64,000 nt of DNA, taken from an uncultured Bacteroidota bacterium (GTDB taxonomy: Bacteria; Bacteroidota; Bacteroidia; Flavobacteriales; Flavobacteriaceae). A model generated the notes under the pieces. It did not search any database. It saw only the letters and a program-made list of their open reading frames with translations, and was not told the origin of the DNA. Below are positions 45,998 to 55,132 of the stretch, piece after piece; position 1 is the stretch's first letter; each line of letters begins with the position of its first letter. The stretch is from contig CACMHY010000001.1 in assembly GCA_902613595.1 (NCBI GenBank), forward strand, positions 744,001 through 808,000, read 5' to 3'. The position numbers were made by a program, and so were the translations under genes.

Positions 45998-47758
45998 ATG
46001 TATAGATCGCATAACTGTGGCGCATTAACAATCAAAGATTTAAATAAAAATATAACCTTGTCTGGATGGGTTCATAGAATAAGGGATAAAGGTTTTATTA
46101 TATGGGTTGATATTAGAGATCGTTATGGTGTTACTCAATTGATTTTTGATGAAAAACGAAGCCCTGATGAAATTTTCAAGAAAGCAAGAAAACTAGGAAG
46201 AGAATTTATAATTAAAGTAAAAGGTGATGTGATTGAACGGGAAGCAAAAAATCCTAACATTAAAACCGGGGCTGTAGAGATATTAGTGAAAGATTTGTCT
46301 ATTTTAAATGAAGCTCTTGTTCCTCCCTTTACAATTGAAGACCACACTGATGGAGGTGAAGAACTTAGAATGCAGTTTCGATATCTAGATATACGAAGAA
46401 ATCCAGTTAAAGAAAAATTAATATTTCGTTCGAAAGTAACTATGTTAATTCGTGAATATTTGATAAATGCTGGTTTTGTTGATGTTGAAACCCCTTATTT
46501 AATAAAATCAACACCTGAAGGAGCACGTGACTTCGTAGTCCCTTCAAGATCAAGTCCAGGACAATTTTATGCTTTGCCCCAGTCTCCACAAACCTTCAAG
46601 CAATTATTAATGGTCGGCGGAATTGATAAGTACTTCCAAATTGTAAAATGTTTTAGAGATGAAGACTTAAGAGCAGATAGACAACCTGAGTTTACTCAAA
46701 TTGATTGTGAGATGTCTTTTGTGCAGCAAGACGATATTTTAGCTGTATTTGAAAATCTAGTAAAATATTTACTTAAAGAAATTAAAGGTATAGAGATTAC
46801 TAAAATCCCTAGAATGACTTACAATGAAGCAATGGAAATATATGGAACTGATAAACCTGACGTTCGTTTTGAAATGACCCTTACTGAGTTGAATAGCGTT
46901 ACACAAGGCAAGGGTTTTGAGATATTTGATAAAAGTGATCTTGTTGTTGGAATTGTTGTCCCTGGTGCTGCAACTTTTTCTAGGAAAGATATTGATGAGT
47001 ATATAAATTGGGTTAAGCGGCCGCAGATTGGTGCAAAAGGTATGATTTGGTTAAAATTTAATCCTGACCAGAGTTTTAAATCATCTGTAGATAAATTTTA
47101 TACTGAAGCCGACTTAAAACTATGGGCAGAAAGATGTAAAGCTAAACCTGGAGACTTAATTTTTGTGCTCGCGGGTGAAACAAATGCTACGCGGTTCCAA
47201 ATAAGTTCTATTCGTATGGAATTAGCAGAACGTTTGGAAATGAGAAATCCTGAAATTTTTGCTCCAGTTTGGGTTACTGATTTTCCACTTTTTAAATGGG
47301 ATAAGGAAACTAAGCGTTATCAAGCCATTCACCATCCTTTTACTGCTCCAAAACCTGAACATCTTGATTTACTTGAAAAAGATCCTTCCTCAGTCAAAGC
47401 AAGTGCCTATGACTTAATAATTAACGGAAATGAAATTGGAGGTGGCTCAATACGTATACACGATCAAGATCTTCAATCTAAAATTTTTGATTTACTTGGA
47501 TTTTCAAAAAAAGATGCTTCAGAACAATTCGGTTTTCTTATGGAAGCTTTTCGTTATGGAGCCCCTCCTCACGGCGGGATTGCCTTTGGTCTAGATCGCC
47601 TAATCGCTATTCTTGCAGGAGAAGAAATTATTCGTGATTTCATTGCCTTCCCAAAAAATAACAGTGGAAGAGATGTTATGATAAATGCGCCTTCCCATAT
47701 TGACCCTGTTCAAATAAAAGAGCTCTCTCTTAAAATTGCTAATACCAAAGGTGAATGA
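45998..47758 (+). CDS. aspS: Aspartyl-tRNA synthetase
   Basis: A 586-residue class IIb synthetase of the bacterial type. It has an N-terminal OB anticodon-binding domain ([21 protein letters not shown] region), class II motif 2 ([16 protein letters not shown]), the GAD-like insertion (about 280-420), and motif 3 (GIAFGLDRL). It charges tRNA-Asp in the cytoplasm. The length is normal. A 77-residue membrane protein gene overlaps its stop by 4 bp. Confidence 0.95.
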   Translation: MYRSHNCGALTIKDLNKNITLSGWVHRIRDKGFIIWVDIRDRYGVTQLIFDEKRSPDEIFKKARKLGREFIIKVKGDVIEREAKNPNIKTGAVEILVKDLSILNEALVPPFTIEDHTDGGEELRMQFRYLDIRRNPVKEKLIFRSKVTMLIREYLINAGFVDVETPYLIKSTPEGARDFVVPSRSSPGQFYALPQSPQTFKQLLMVGGIDKYFQIVKCFRDEDLRADRQPEFTQIDCEMSFVQQDDILAVFENLVKYLLKEIKGIEITKIPRMTYNEAMEIYGTDKPDVRFEMTLTELNSVTQGKGFEIFDKSDLVVGIVVPGAATFSRKDIDEYINWVKRPQIGAKGMIWLKFNPDQSFKSSVDKFYTEADLKLWAERCKAKPGDLIFVLAGETNATRFQISSIRMELAERLEMRNPEIFAPVWVTDFPLFKWDKETKRYQAIHHPFTAPKPEHLDLLEKDPSSVKASAYDLIINGNEIGGGSIRIHDQDLQSKIFDLLGFSKKDASEQFGFLMEAFRYGAPPHGGIAFGLDRLIAILAGEEIIRDFIAFPKNNSGRDVMINAPSHIDPVQIKELSLKIANTKGE

Positions 47759-47988
47759 AAGTTTTTCTTCGAATCCTGTTTTCCTTAATTACAATTAGCT
47801 TAAGTTATGGTCTTTATCATAAAAACTTTATTGATTTTACTTTTGGCGAAAGAGTCGTTGGTTTTACTGTAATTTTTGCCGCATTTATTTACTTACCTAT
47901 TTTCCTCTATCATCGTTGGAAAGGGAAAAAACTTAGGGATTACGTGCTTAGTGAAAAGAATTTGAAAAAAATTAGAGATAGAAAATAA
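47755..47988 (+). CDS. Small membrane protein of unknown function, coupled to aspS
   Basis: A 77-residue basic protein with two predicted membrane helices (about 4-21 and 33-52) and a Lys/Arg-rich cytoplasmic tail (ending LKKIRDRK). The ATGA overlap with aspS indicates it is translated. I do not recognise a named family. Basic tail and size are typical of the small membrane proteins that follow housekeeping genes in Flavobacteriaceae. Confidence 0.7.
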   Translation: MKVFLRILFSLITISLSYGLYHKNFIDFTFGERVVGFTVIFAAFIYLPIFLYHRWKGKKLRDYVLSEKNLKKIRDRK

Positions 47989-48075
47989 AATACGCTCAAG
48001 ACTTTTTACGATTAGGACAAAATTTGATACCAAAAATAAAATGGTAAAAAAAGAGCTCTCCATAAATAATAAAGT

Positions 48076-48083
48076 TACCTTTG
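48076..48083 (+). promoter_or_regulatory. TAnnTTTG -7 box of the cold-shock gene
   Basis: TACCTTTG lies 20 bp before the csp ATG in a 115 bp spacer. A GAGCTC word and a small TACCA/TGGTA repeat further upstream look incidental. Only a short leader of about 14 nt is predicted, so a long cspA-type RNA thermometer is not evident. Confidence 0.45.
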
Positions 48084-48103
48084 GATAAACTATAAAAATA
48101 AAT

Positions 48104-48298
48104 ATGACAGGTACAGTTAAATTTTTTAATGAAGCAAAAGGATATGGCTTTATTACCAATGATGAGTCTGGGGAAGACGTTTTCGTCCACGTATCATCAC
48201 TTAACGGAATTTCTTTAAAAGAAGGTTCTAAAGTTGAATATGTTGAAGAGGAAGGCAAAAAAGGTAAGCAAGCCACCAACATAACTCTTGTGGAATAA
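48104..48298 (+). CDS. Cold-shock domain protein (Csp family)
   Basis: A 64-residue single cold-shock domain. RNP1 is KGYGFI (12-17) and RNP2 is VFVHV (26-30), with the aromatic residues for nucleic-acid stacking present. Such proteins act as RNA chaperones. It has its own promoter and a hairpin after the stop, so it is probably a monocistronic unit between the aspS pair and the convergent tadA. Confidence 0.93.
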   Translation: MTGTVKFFNEAKGYGFITNDESGEDVFVHVSSLNGISLKEGSKVEYVEEEGKKGKQATNITLVE

Positions 48299-48311
48299 AC
48301 GTTTTGATTTT

Positions 48312-48340
48312 AGGAGACAAAAGGTCTATTTTCTCCTTTT
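48312..48340 (+). terminator. Candidate intrinsic terminator after the cold-shock gene
   Basis: AGGAG(A) at 48312-48317 pairs with (T)CTCCT at 48332-48337, and inner AAA/TTT pairs extend it to about nine base pairs with one bulged C and the loop AGGTCTA. Three Ts follow. The T-tract is short, so this is a weak call. The hairpin also overlaps the last codon of tadA on the other strand. Confidence 0.35.
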
Positions 48341-48763
48341 AGAAAAAAAACTGTCAATTAAAATTCTTGATTCTTTAGCTAAGACCCCTCCACTGTGAAT
48401 TGTTTTAGGATGCAACTTTATTCCAGCTTGGCTGAATCCTCTTTTGGAATCTGATGCACCATAAACAACCCTGTCTATTTGACTCCAAGCTAATGCTCCA
48501 GCACACATTATACAGGGTTCCAGAGTTACAAAAAGAGTACAGCCAACTAAATACTTTCCATTTAAATAGTTTGCTGCAGAAGTAATAGCCTGCATTTCGG
48601 CATGAGCAGTCACATCATTGAGTCTTTGAGTAAGATTATGAGCACGTGCTATAATTTTTTTATTATTTACAATAACTGCACCTACTGGTATCTCACCAAT
48701 TGAAGCGGCTTTTTCTGCTTCTTTAAGTGCAATTTTCATAAAATATGAATCATCAAATTCCAT
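48326..48763 (-). CDS. tadA: tRNA-adenosine(34) deaminase TadA
   Basis: A 145-residue zinc-dependent deaminase: HAE at 54-56 (TAHAEMQA) and PCIMC at 83-87 (zinc ligands H54, C84, C87; proton shuttle E56). It converts A34 to inosine in tRNA-Arg(ACG). Length and N-terminus are typical. It is divergent from polA across 149 bp of AT-rich DNA in which I see only a short GGAATATTCC palindrome (48800-48809). Confidence 0.92.
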   Translation of the reverse strand: MEFDDSYFMKIALKEAEKAASIGEIPVGAVIVNNKKIIARAHNLTQRLNDVTAHAEMQAITSAANYLNGKYLVGCTLFVTLEPCIMCAGALAWSQIDRVVYGASDSKRGFSQAGIKLHPKTIHSGGVLAKESRILIDSFFSKRRK

Positions 48764-48912
48764 AGATTAAAAATAATTATTTATACACTTTTAATTTATG
48801 GAATATTCCTTATTAAACTTAAATATGTAAGCGGATGAAAAGTTTTAAGAGTTATTATGGAGTTTTCAATTTTTACTTTGATAAAGTTTATTAATTTAAC
48901 AGAAAGTATTAC

Positions 48913-51714
48913 ATGTCTACTAAAAAACGTCTTTTTTTACTTGACGCCTACGCTCTAATTTTTAGAGGTTATTATGCATTTATAAAAAATCCTCGGATTA
49001 ATTCTAAGGGAATGGATACATCAGCAATTATGGGCTTTACAAATTCGTTGTTGGACCTAATTAATCGTGAACGTCCTGATCATTTAGCTGTTTGTTTCGA
49101 TAGGGGAGGTTCGAAAAGTAGAACAGAACTTTTTTCAGATTATAAGGCTAATCGAGAAGAAACCCCAGAGCCTATAACTGTTGCAATACCGTACATTGAA
49201 AGGCTGCTTAATGCAATGCATATACCAACAGTAGTAAAAGAAGGATTCGAAGCAGACGACATAATTGGTACCCTTGCAAAACAAGCTGAAAAAGAAGGGT
49301 ATCAGGTTTTTATGGTCACTCCTGATAAGGACTTTGCACAATTGGTCTCAAAAAATATTTTCATGTATCGCCCTTCAAGAATGGGAAATGGAATTGAAAT
49401 TTGGGGAATCCCAGAGGTCCAGAAAAAATTTGAAGTAGAACGCCCCGAACAAGTGATAGACTATTTAGGAATGATGGGCGATGCAGTAGATAATATCCCA
49501 GGTTTACCTGGTGTTGGAGATAAGACAGCAAAAAAACTCATCAAAACTTATGGAAATATTGAGACTGTTTTAAAAAATTCAAATGAAATAAAAGGAAAAC
49601 TTGGAGAAAAAATTGGAGCAAATAAAGCTCAAGGGCTTTTATCCAAAAAATTAGCTGCCATAATGTTAGATGTACCTGTAAAATTCGAAGCTACAGAATA
49701 TAAATTAGATAGTCCTAACCACTCCAAAGTCAATGAAATTTTTGATGAACTAGAATTTCGAAGAATCAAAGAAACATTTAAAAGGATTTTTGAAAATGAA
49801 AATTCAAATACATTAGATAATTCAAAAGTGGAAGGCAAACAGTTTGATCTTTTCTCATCTCCTAGAAACGCAGAAAGTAATGAAGAGCCAAAACCAGAGA
49901 TGAAAAATCTTTCAAATACAGATCATTTATATCAGCTCGTGAACACTGAAATGTCAAGAACACTTCTCTTAGAAAGTCTAGTAAAGGAAAGTGAGGTTTG
50001 TTTTGATACAGAAACTACATCTTTAAATGCATTAGAGTCAGAATTAGTAGGGATTGCATTTTCTTGGGAAGTAGGAAAAGGGTATTATCTTCCTGTTCCT
50101 GAAGAAAATGAGAAAGCAATTGAAGTTCTAGAGCCCTTGAAAGCATTTTTTGAAAATGAAGAAATAAAAAAAATTGGTCATAATTTAAAATATGATCTCA
50201 AAGTACTTAGAAACTACGATATTTCTGTAAAAGGTCAATTATTTGATACTATGATCGCACATTATCTTATAAATCCAGATATGCGACACAATATGGATAT
50301 TTTGGCTGAAAGCTACCTAAAATATAGTCCTAAGTCAATAACTGAACTAATAGGTAAAAAAGGAATAAATCAAAGGAGTATGAGAGAGGTTTCCATTGAA
50401 GATCAAACCGAATATGCAGTAGAAGACGCAGATGTAACATTTCAACTAAAATCTCATTTTGAGAAAGAAATGATAAAAACAAAAACATTAGAATTATTTA
50501 GTGATGTGGAAATTCCATTAGTTGAAGTTTTAACAGATATGGAATGTGAAGGTGTCAATCTTGATAGAAAATTTTTAAAGGAATTATCAAAGGTTCTTTT
50601 AGAAGATATTAAAAGCTTGGAAAATTTAATTCATAATGAGGCAGGAGTAGATTTTAATTTAGCCTCGCCAAAACAACTGGGTTCAGTTCTTTTTGATGAA
50701 TTGAAGTTAGTGGAAAAGCCAAAGAAAACAAAAACAGGTCAGTATTCTACTTCTGAAGATGTTCTTTCAAGCTTAGCAAAAGAGCATAAGATTATATCTA
50801 ATATCTTGGATTGGAGATCATTACAAAAACTTCAAAATACTTATGTTGACGCCTTACCTAATGAAATCAACTTAAAGTCTGGGAGAATACATACTATTTA
50901 CAACCAAGCTGTTGCTGCTACTGGGCGATTAAGCAGTAACAACCCAAATCTACAAAATATACCTGTAAGAACAGAAAGAGGTCAACAAGTCAGAAAGGCT
51001 TTTATAGCCAGGGATGAAAATCATTTGCTTCTAGCGGCTGATTATTCACAAATTGAGCTAAGGATTATTGCTGCCCTAAGTAAGGATGAAGGCATGCTAG
51101 GTGCTTTCAAAAATCATGAGGATATTCATGCTGCAACAGCTGCAAAAGTATTTAATGTTAATCTTGACAAGGTTAGTCGAGAACAAAGGAGCAATGCTAA
51201 AACTATAAATTTTGGAATAATCTATGGAGTTTCTGCATTTGGTTTAAGTCAGCAAACCAATTTAAGCCGAACCGAATCAAAAGAGCTTATAGAGGCATAT
51301 TATTCAACCTACCCAATGTTGCGATCTTATATCCAAAAACAAATTGATTTTGCAAGAGATAACGGTTATGTAAGTACTATTTTAGGCAGAAGACGCTATT
51401 TAAAGGATATTAATTCACAAAATGCAATTTTAAGAGGCTCTGCAGAACGCAATGCTGTAAATGCACCTATACAAGGCAGTGCAGCTGATATTATTAAATT
51501 GGCTATGATTGCTATACAAAAAAGGGTAAAAAGTGAAAACAAAAATTCTAAAATGATTTTACAAGTACACGACGAATTGGTTTTTGATGTTCCTAAATAT
51601 GAAATTGATGAAATTAAAATTTTGATCAAAGAAGAGATGGAAAATGCTTTTAAACTTGACGTTCCACTAGTTGTAGACATAGGGATAGGAAGTAATTGGT
51701 TAGAGGCACATTAA
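48913..51714 (+). CDS. polA: DNA polymerase I
   Basis: A 933-residue PolA with all three activities. The 5'-3' exonuclease domain spans about 1-290 (FEADDIIGT at 112-120, GVGDKTAKKL). The 3'-5' proofreading domain starts near 340 with intact DxE (D365, E367 in CFDTETTSL), NLKYDLKVL and the later Asp motif (YAVEDADVT). The polymerase domain carries ADYSQIELR, RSNAKTINFGIIYG and QVHDELVF. Proofreading is therefore predicted active, unlike Taq. It functions in repair and Okazaki fragment processing. Phe in the NFG motif predicts normal discrimination against dideoxynucleotides. Confidence 0.96.
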   Translation: MSTKKRLFLLDAYALIFRGYYAFIKNPRINSKGMDTSAIMGFTNSLLDLINRERPDHLAVCFDRGGSKSRTELFSDYKANREETPEPITVAIPYIERLLNAMHIPTVVKEGFEADDIIGTLAKQAEKEGYQVFMVTPDKDFAQLVSKNIFMYRPSRMGNGIEIWGIPEVQKKFEVERPEQVIDYLGMMGDAVDNIPGLPGVGDKTAKKLIKTYGNIETVLKNSNEIKGKLGEKIGANKAQGLLSKKLAAIMLDVPVKFEATEYKLDSPNHSKVNEIFDELEFRRIKETFKRIFENENSNTLDNSKVEGKQFDLFSSPRNAESNEEPKPEMKNLSNTDHLYQLVNTEMSRTLLLESLVKESEVCFDTETTSLNALESELVGIAFSWEVGKGYYLPVPEENEKAIEVLEPLKAFFENEEIKKIGHNLKYDLKVLRNYDISVKGQLFDTMIAHYLINPDMRHNMDILAESYLKYSPKSITELIGKKGINQRSMREVSIEDQTEYAVEDADVTFQLKSHFEKEMIKTKTLELFSDVEIPLVEVLTDMECEGVNLDRKFLKELSKVLLEDIKSLENLIHNEAGVDFNLASPKQLGSVLFDELKLVEKPKKTKTGQYSTSEDVLSSLAKEHKIISNILDWRSLQKLQNTYVDALPNEINLKSGRIHTIYNQAVAATGRLSSNNPNLQNIPVRTERGQQVRKAFIARDENHLLLAADYSQIELRIIAALSKDEGMLGAFKNHEDIHAATAAKVFNVNLDKVSREQRSNAKTINFGIIYGVSAFGLSQQTNLSRTESKELIEAYYSTYPMLRSYIQKQIDFARDNGYVSTILGRRRYLKDINSQNAILRGSAERNAVNAPIQGSAADIIKLAMIAIQKRVKSENKNSKMILQVHDELVFDVPKYEIDEIKILIKEEMENAFKLDVPLVVDIGIGSNWLEAH

Positions 51715-51781
51715 ATCAATTTCATAGTCTAATGAACCTTAAAATAATTAAAAAAAAATTTCCCAAAGCAATTTATAATTG

Positions 51782-51789
51782 TACATTTG
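51782..51789 (+). promoter_or_regulatory. TAnnTTTG -7 box of the rplM-rpsI operon
   Basis: TACATTTG sits 35 bp upstream of the TTG at 51825, with a T-rich TTTC about 20 bp upstream in the -33 position. The predicted transcription start near 51796 lies inside the long open frame, which excludes the more upstream start codons for L13. Confidence 0.5.
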
Positions 51790-51824
51790 CACGCTATTGG
51801 ATCGATTTCCAAAAAAATTTTTAT

Positions 51825-52280
51825 TTGAATTCTTTAGTATATAAAACAATTTCTGCAAATGCAGCCACAGTTAACAAACTATGGGTTGTTATTGATGTAA
51901 AAGATATTCCACTCGGAAGAGCTTGTTCTATAATAGCAAATTTTTTAAGAGGTAAGTACAAAACTAATTATACCCCTCACGTTGATTGTGGAGATAATGT
52001 TATTGTATTAAATGCTGCAAAAATTAAATTAACTGGTAACAAATGGGAGCAAAAAAAATACATCCGCCATACAGGCTATCCTGGAGGCCAACGTGTATTA
52101 AATCCTATTCAAATACATAACAAAAATAGCACCCGTCTTGTGGAAAAATCAGTGCGTGGAATGCTCCCAAAAAACAAACTAGGTGCATCCTTATTTAGAA
52201 ACTTGAGAGTTTATGGAGACGAAAATCACAAGCAAGATTCGCAAAATCCTGAAATAATTAATGTAAAAGACTACCTATAA
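51825..52280 (+). CDS. rplM: 50S ribosomal protein L13
   Basis: A 151-residue L13. The core HVDCGDNVIVLNA, HTGYPGGQR and MLPKNKLGA blocks are typical. The open frame starts far upstream within polA (51696), but Bacteroidota L13 proteins begin around SLVYKTISANAATV. The only fitting start is the TTG at 51825, and a promoter at 51782-51789 supports it. The stop shares one base with the rpsI ATG. L13 and S9 are co-transcribed in most bacteria. Confidence 0.93.
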   Translation: MNSLVYKTISANAATVNKLWVVIDVKDIPLGRACSIIANFLRGKYKTNYTPHVDCGDNVIVLNAAKIKLTGNKWEQKKYIRHTGYPGGQRVLNPIQIHNKNSTRLVEKSVRGMLPKNKLGASLFRNLRVYGDENHKQDSQNPEIINVKDYL

Positions 52281-52666
52281 TGGATATTATACACACAATT
52301 GGTCGCCGTAAAACATCTGTCGCTCGCGTTTATACAAGTAAAGGGAAGGGAGAGATTACAGTTAATAAAAAAAAGCATTCTGAGTATTTCACAACACCAA
52401 GCCTTCAGTACAAAATAATGCAACCTTTTATTTTAACAAATACTGAGGGTAATTTTGACCTAAAGATTACTGTGAAAGGCGGGGGAAGTAATGGTCAGGC
52501 TGATGCAGTTCGCCTTGCTATTTCAAGAGCTTTGTGTAAAGTTAACATTGAGCACAGAGCAGAATTAAAGTCTGAGGGACTCTTAACAAGAGACCCTAGG
52601 ATGGTTGAACGAAAGAAGTTTGGCCAAAAGAAGGCAAGAAAAAAATTCCAATTTTCAAAACGTTAA
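52280..52666 (+). CDS. rpsI: 30S ribosomal protein S9
   Basis: A 128-residue S9: IGRRKTSVARVY at the start, VKGGGSNGQADAVRLAISRAL in the core and the basic C-terminal tail ending QFSKR that reaches the P-site tRNA. Translation is coupled to L13 through a TAATG junction. The gene is followed by a 143 bp structured spacer before rpsB. Confidence 0.96.
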   Translation: MDIIHTIGRRKTSVARVYTSKGKGEITVNKKKHSEYFTTPSLQYKIMQPFILTNTEGNFDLKITVKGGGSNGQADAVRLAISRALCKVNIEHRAELKSEGLLTRDPRMVERKKFGQKKARKKFQFSKR

Positions 52667-52673
52667 TTGGATC

Positions 52674-52785
52674 TGTTTTGTTTAACAAAACAATGTTCAT
52701 AAAAATAATTAATAATCAAAGTTGCTTAGGCTGCTACGGCAGAAGTTAGTTTAGCATCTAAACAAGACTAAGTTCTTGTTGCTAA
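52674..52785 (+). ncRNA. Structured leader between rpsI and rpsB (candidate r-protein autoregulatory element)
   Basis: The spacer holds several foldable parts. TGTTTTG/CAAAACA forms a 7-bp hairpin (52674-52692). CTGC-TACG-GCAG is a hairpin with a UACG tetraloop (52731-52742). AACAAG/CTTGTT (52761-52766 with 52775-52780), extended by TTAGC/GCTAA (52751-52755 with 52781-52785), makes a long arm. GTTTAG-CAT-CTAAAC (52749-52763) competes with the long arm. The arm's loop CTAAG (52768-52772) could pair with CTTAG (52725-52729). No terminator-like T-tract is seen. Confidence 0.45.
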
Positions 52786-52809
52786 TCAAAGGAACGTAAA
52801 CTAAATAAA

Positions 52810-53664
52810 ATGGCAAAACCAGAAATAATAGACCTGTTAAATGCAGGTGTCCACTTTGGACATTTAACACGCAAGTGGAACCCCAATATGGCTCCATATA
52901 TCTATATGGAACGCAATGGAATCCATATAATTAACTTATATAAGACTTTTGTAAAGATTCAAGAAACCAACGCGGCGCTAAAAAAAATTGCTGCCACAGG
53001 ACGCAAAATTCTTTTTGTAGCTACAAAAAAGCAAGCAAAAGATATTGTTGCAGAAAAAGCAAAATCAGTTAACATGCCATATATAACTGAAAGGTGGCCA
53101 GGAGGAATGTTGACCAATTTTATTACAATTAGAAAAGCCGTTAAAAAAATGGCCTCAATTGATAGAATGAAAAAGGATGGCACCTTTGAAACACTTTCAA
53201 AAAAAGAACGCCTCCAAGTAGACAGACTTCGTTCAAAACTTGAGAAAAATTTAGGTTCTATTTCAGACATGACCCGTTTACCAGGAGCAGTCTTCATCGT
53301 AGACACTACCCGAGAACATATCGCTGTTAAGGAAGCTAAGAAATTAAAAATTCCAATTTTTGCAATGGTTGATACTAATTGTGACCCAAGGGACATTGAT
53401 TATGTTATTCCTTCTAATGACGATGCATCAAAATCTATCAGTAAAATTTTAGATTTAGTTTCCTCAGCCGTATCGGACGGATTAAGCCAGCGTAAAATTG
53501 AAAAAGAAGCAGCAGACGAAAAAGATGCTGTTAAAATGGAACAAGTGGCTAAAGTTGAAGAATCTAAAGTTGATGACCAGAAACAAAAAGTTGATGAAAA
53601 AACCTCAATGGAGGCCAATCTCAAAAATGATGAAACCACATCTGTGGGAAACAAAAAAAAATAA
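52810..53664 (+). CDS. rpsB: 30S ribosomal protein S2
   Basis: A 284-residue S2. The typical blocks GVHFGHLTRKWNP, FVATKKQAKDI, RWPGGMLTNF and MVDTNCDPRDIDYVIPSNDDA are present. The C-terminal tail (about 235-284) is a charged Lys/Glu/Asp-rich extension longer than in E. coli, common in flavobacteria. It is co-transcribed with tsf 21 bp downstream. The upstream leader is rich in stem-loops and may mediate S2 feedback, as in other bacteria by analogy. Confidence 0.96.
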   Translation: MAKPEIIDLLNAGVHFGHLTRKWNPNMAPYIYMERNGIHIINLYKTFVKIQETNAALKKIAATGRKILFVATKKQAKDIVAEKAKSVNMPYITERWPGGMLTNFITIRKAVKKMASIDRMKKDGTFETLSKKERLQVDRLRSKLEKNLGSISDMTRLPGAVFIVDTTREHIAVKEAKKLKIPIFAMVDTNCDPRDIDYVIPSNDDASKSISKILDLVSSAVSDGLSQRKIEKEAADEKDAVKMEQVAKVEESKVDDQKQKVDEKTSMEANLKNDETTSVGNKKK

Positions 53665-53685
53665 ATTTTTAAAAAATTAAAACTT

Positions 53686-54504
53686 GTGAAAATTACTGCA
53701 TCTGATGTAAATAAACTCCGAAAAACCACTGGAGCCGGTATGATGGATTGTAAAAACGCTCTTGTTGAGGCACAAGGAGACTTTGACAAAGCTGTAGAAA
53801 ACCTCAGAAAGAAAGGTCAAAAAATCGCTGCCAATCGTGCCGAGAGAGAATCCTCTGAAGGAGTGGTTATCGCTAAAGTAAATTCGGAAAAAACCATTGG
53901 CGTTATTGTTTCACTAAATTGTGAAACCGATTTTGTAGCAAAAAATGAAAAATATATTCATCTTGCTAACGAAATAGCAACCCTTGCACTCAAGTGTGAT
54001 GACGTAAACAATTTATTAGAGGCTGACTTTAGGGGAATAAGTGTTTCTGAAAAACTGATTGAGCAAACAGGTGTGATTGGGGAGAAAATTGAAATTGGGA
54101 ATTTTAAAATTTTAAAGGCTCCATTTGTAGGATTCTACATTCACGCTGGTAACAAAATATCTACATTGGTTGGTCTTTCAAACAAATTTGAAAAATCTGA
54201 AGAAGTTGCGAAAAATATTGCAATGCAAGCTGCTGCTATGAATCCTATCGCATTAAATGAAAATGAAGTGGATGCAACAATCATTGAAAAGGAAATTGAA
54301 ATAGCAAAAGAGCAATTAAGACAAGAAGGTAAACCTGAGGAAATGCTAGATAACATTGCTAAAGGAAAAATTAAACGTTTTTTCAAGGATAACACACTCG
54401 TAAACCAAGCCTACATTAAAGACAATAAAATTTCGGTCGCCGATTATATAAAATCGAATGGTGAAATTCAAATCACAGGTTTTGAAAGAGTTTCACTAGT
54501 TTAA
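53686..54504 (+). CDS. tsf: Elongation factor Ts
   Basis: A 272-residue EF-Ts. The N-terminal UBA-like part (VNKLRKTTGAGMMDCKNALVEAQGD) and core (VIVSLNCETDFVAKNEKY) are diagnostic; the C-terminal segment VNQAYIKDNKISVADYI is also typical. It recycles EF-Tu-GDP to EF-Tu-GTP. The start is a GTG at 53686; no ATG is positioned suitably and the family begins exactly here. rpsB-tsf is the standard pair. Confidence 0.95.
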   Translation: MKITASDVNKLRKTTGAGMMDCKNALVEAQGDFDKAVENLRKKGQKIAANRAERESSEGVVIAKVNSEKTIGVIVSLNCETDFVAKNEKYIHLANEIATLALKCDDVNNLLEADFRGISVSEKLIEQTGVIGEKIEIGNFKILKAPFVGFYIHAGNKISTLVGLSNKFEKSEEVAKNIAMQAAAMNPIALNENEVDATIIEKEIEIAKEQLRQEGKPEEMLDNIAKGKIKRFFKDNTLVNQAYIKDNKISVADYIKSNGEIQITGFERVSLV

Positions 54505-54556
54505 GCATTTATAATAAAATTAGATCCCTTTTTAGAACTCTTCCACTTTTAGAACT

Positions 54557-55132
54557 ATGGGAAAAAAAAGGTGTGGTTGGTGCGAAGGTAATGCACTTTA
54601 CACAAAATATCATGATCACGAATGGGGTGTACCCACTTTTAGTGACAAAATATTATTTGAATTTTTAATATTAGAAACTTTTCAAGTTGGCCTAAGTTGG
54701 ATAACTATTTTGAAAAAACGAAATAATTTCAAAAAGTCTTTTGATTATTTTGACTACAATAAGATTTCAAAATATGATTTGAATAAAGAAGAAAAATTAC
54801 TAAATGACACAAGTATAATTCGTAATCAATCCAAAATAAAAGCTTCAATTAATAACTCAAAGTCATTTATTAAAATTAAAGAATCCATGGGAAGCTTTTC
54901 AAATTACATTTGGGATTTTATTTCAGGGGAACCTATCATAAATAGTTTTCAAAAATTAAATGAAATCCCTGCTTACACAGTTTTGTCAGAAAAAATAAGT
55001 AAAGATCTAAAGCAAAAAGGATTTAAGTTTATTGGACCAACTGTCGTTTACTCCTATATGCAAGCCATAGGTATGGTAAATGATCATTTAGAAAGTTGTT
55101 TCCGACACTCGGAAGTAATTCTAAAAAGGTAA
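54557..55132 (+). CDS. tag: DNA-3-methyladenine glycosylase I
   Basis: A 191-residue Tag glycosylase. The zinc site is readable from C6 and H19 at the N-terminus and H177 and C181 at the C-terminus, with the same spacing as the E. coli enzyme; CGWCEG and DHEWGVP are family hallmarks. It excises 3-methyladenine from alkylated DNA. The ATG is directly preceded by the second copy of a TTTTAGAACT direct repeat (54530-54539 and 54547-54556). It overlaps the convergent DUF3127 gene by 12 bp. Confidence 0.93.
   Translation: MGKKRCGWCEGNALYTKYHDHEWGVPTFSDKILFEFLILETFQVGLSWITILKKRNNFKKSFDYFDYNKISKYDLNKEEKLLNDTSIIRNQSKIKASINNSKSFIKIKESMGSFSNYIWDFISGEPIINSFQKLNEIPAYTVLSEKISKDLKQKGFKFIGPTVVYSYMQAIGMVNDHLESCFRHSEVILKR

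Noticed and set aside
48050-48060. GAGCTC and a TACCA/TGGTA repeat upstream of the cold-shock gene as an RNA thermometer
   Set aside because: They precede the predicted transcription start near 48090, so they would not be in the mRNA leader.
48800-48809. GGAATATTCC palindrome between tadA and polA
   Set aside because: Ten-base palindromes of this composition are expected by chance in such AT-rich DNA; there is no promoter box beside it to support an operator.
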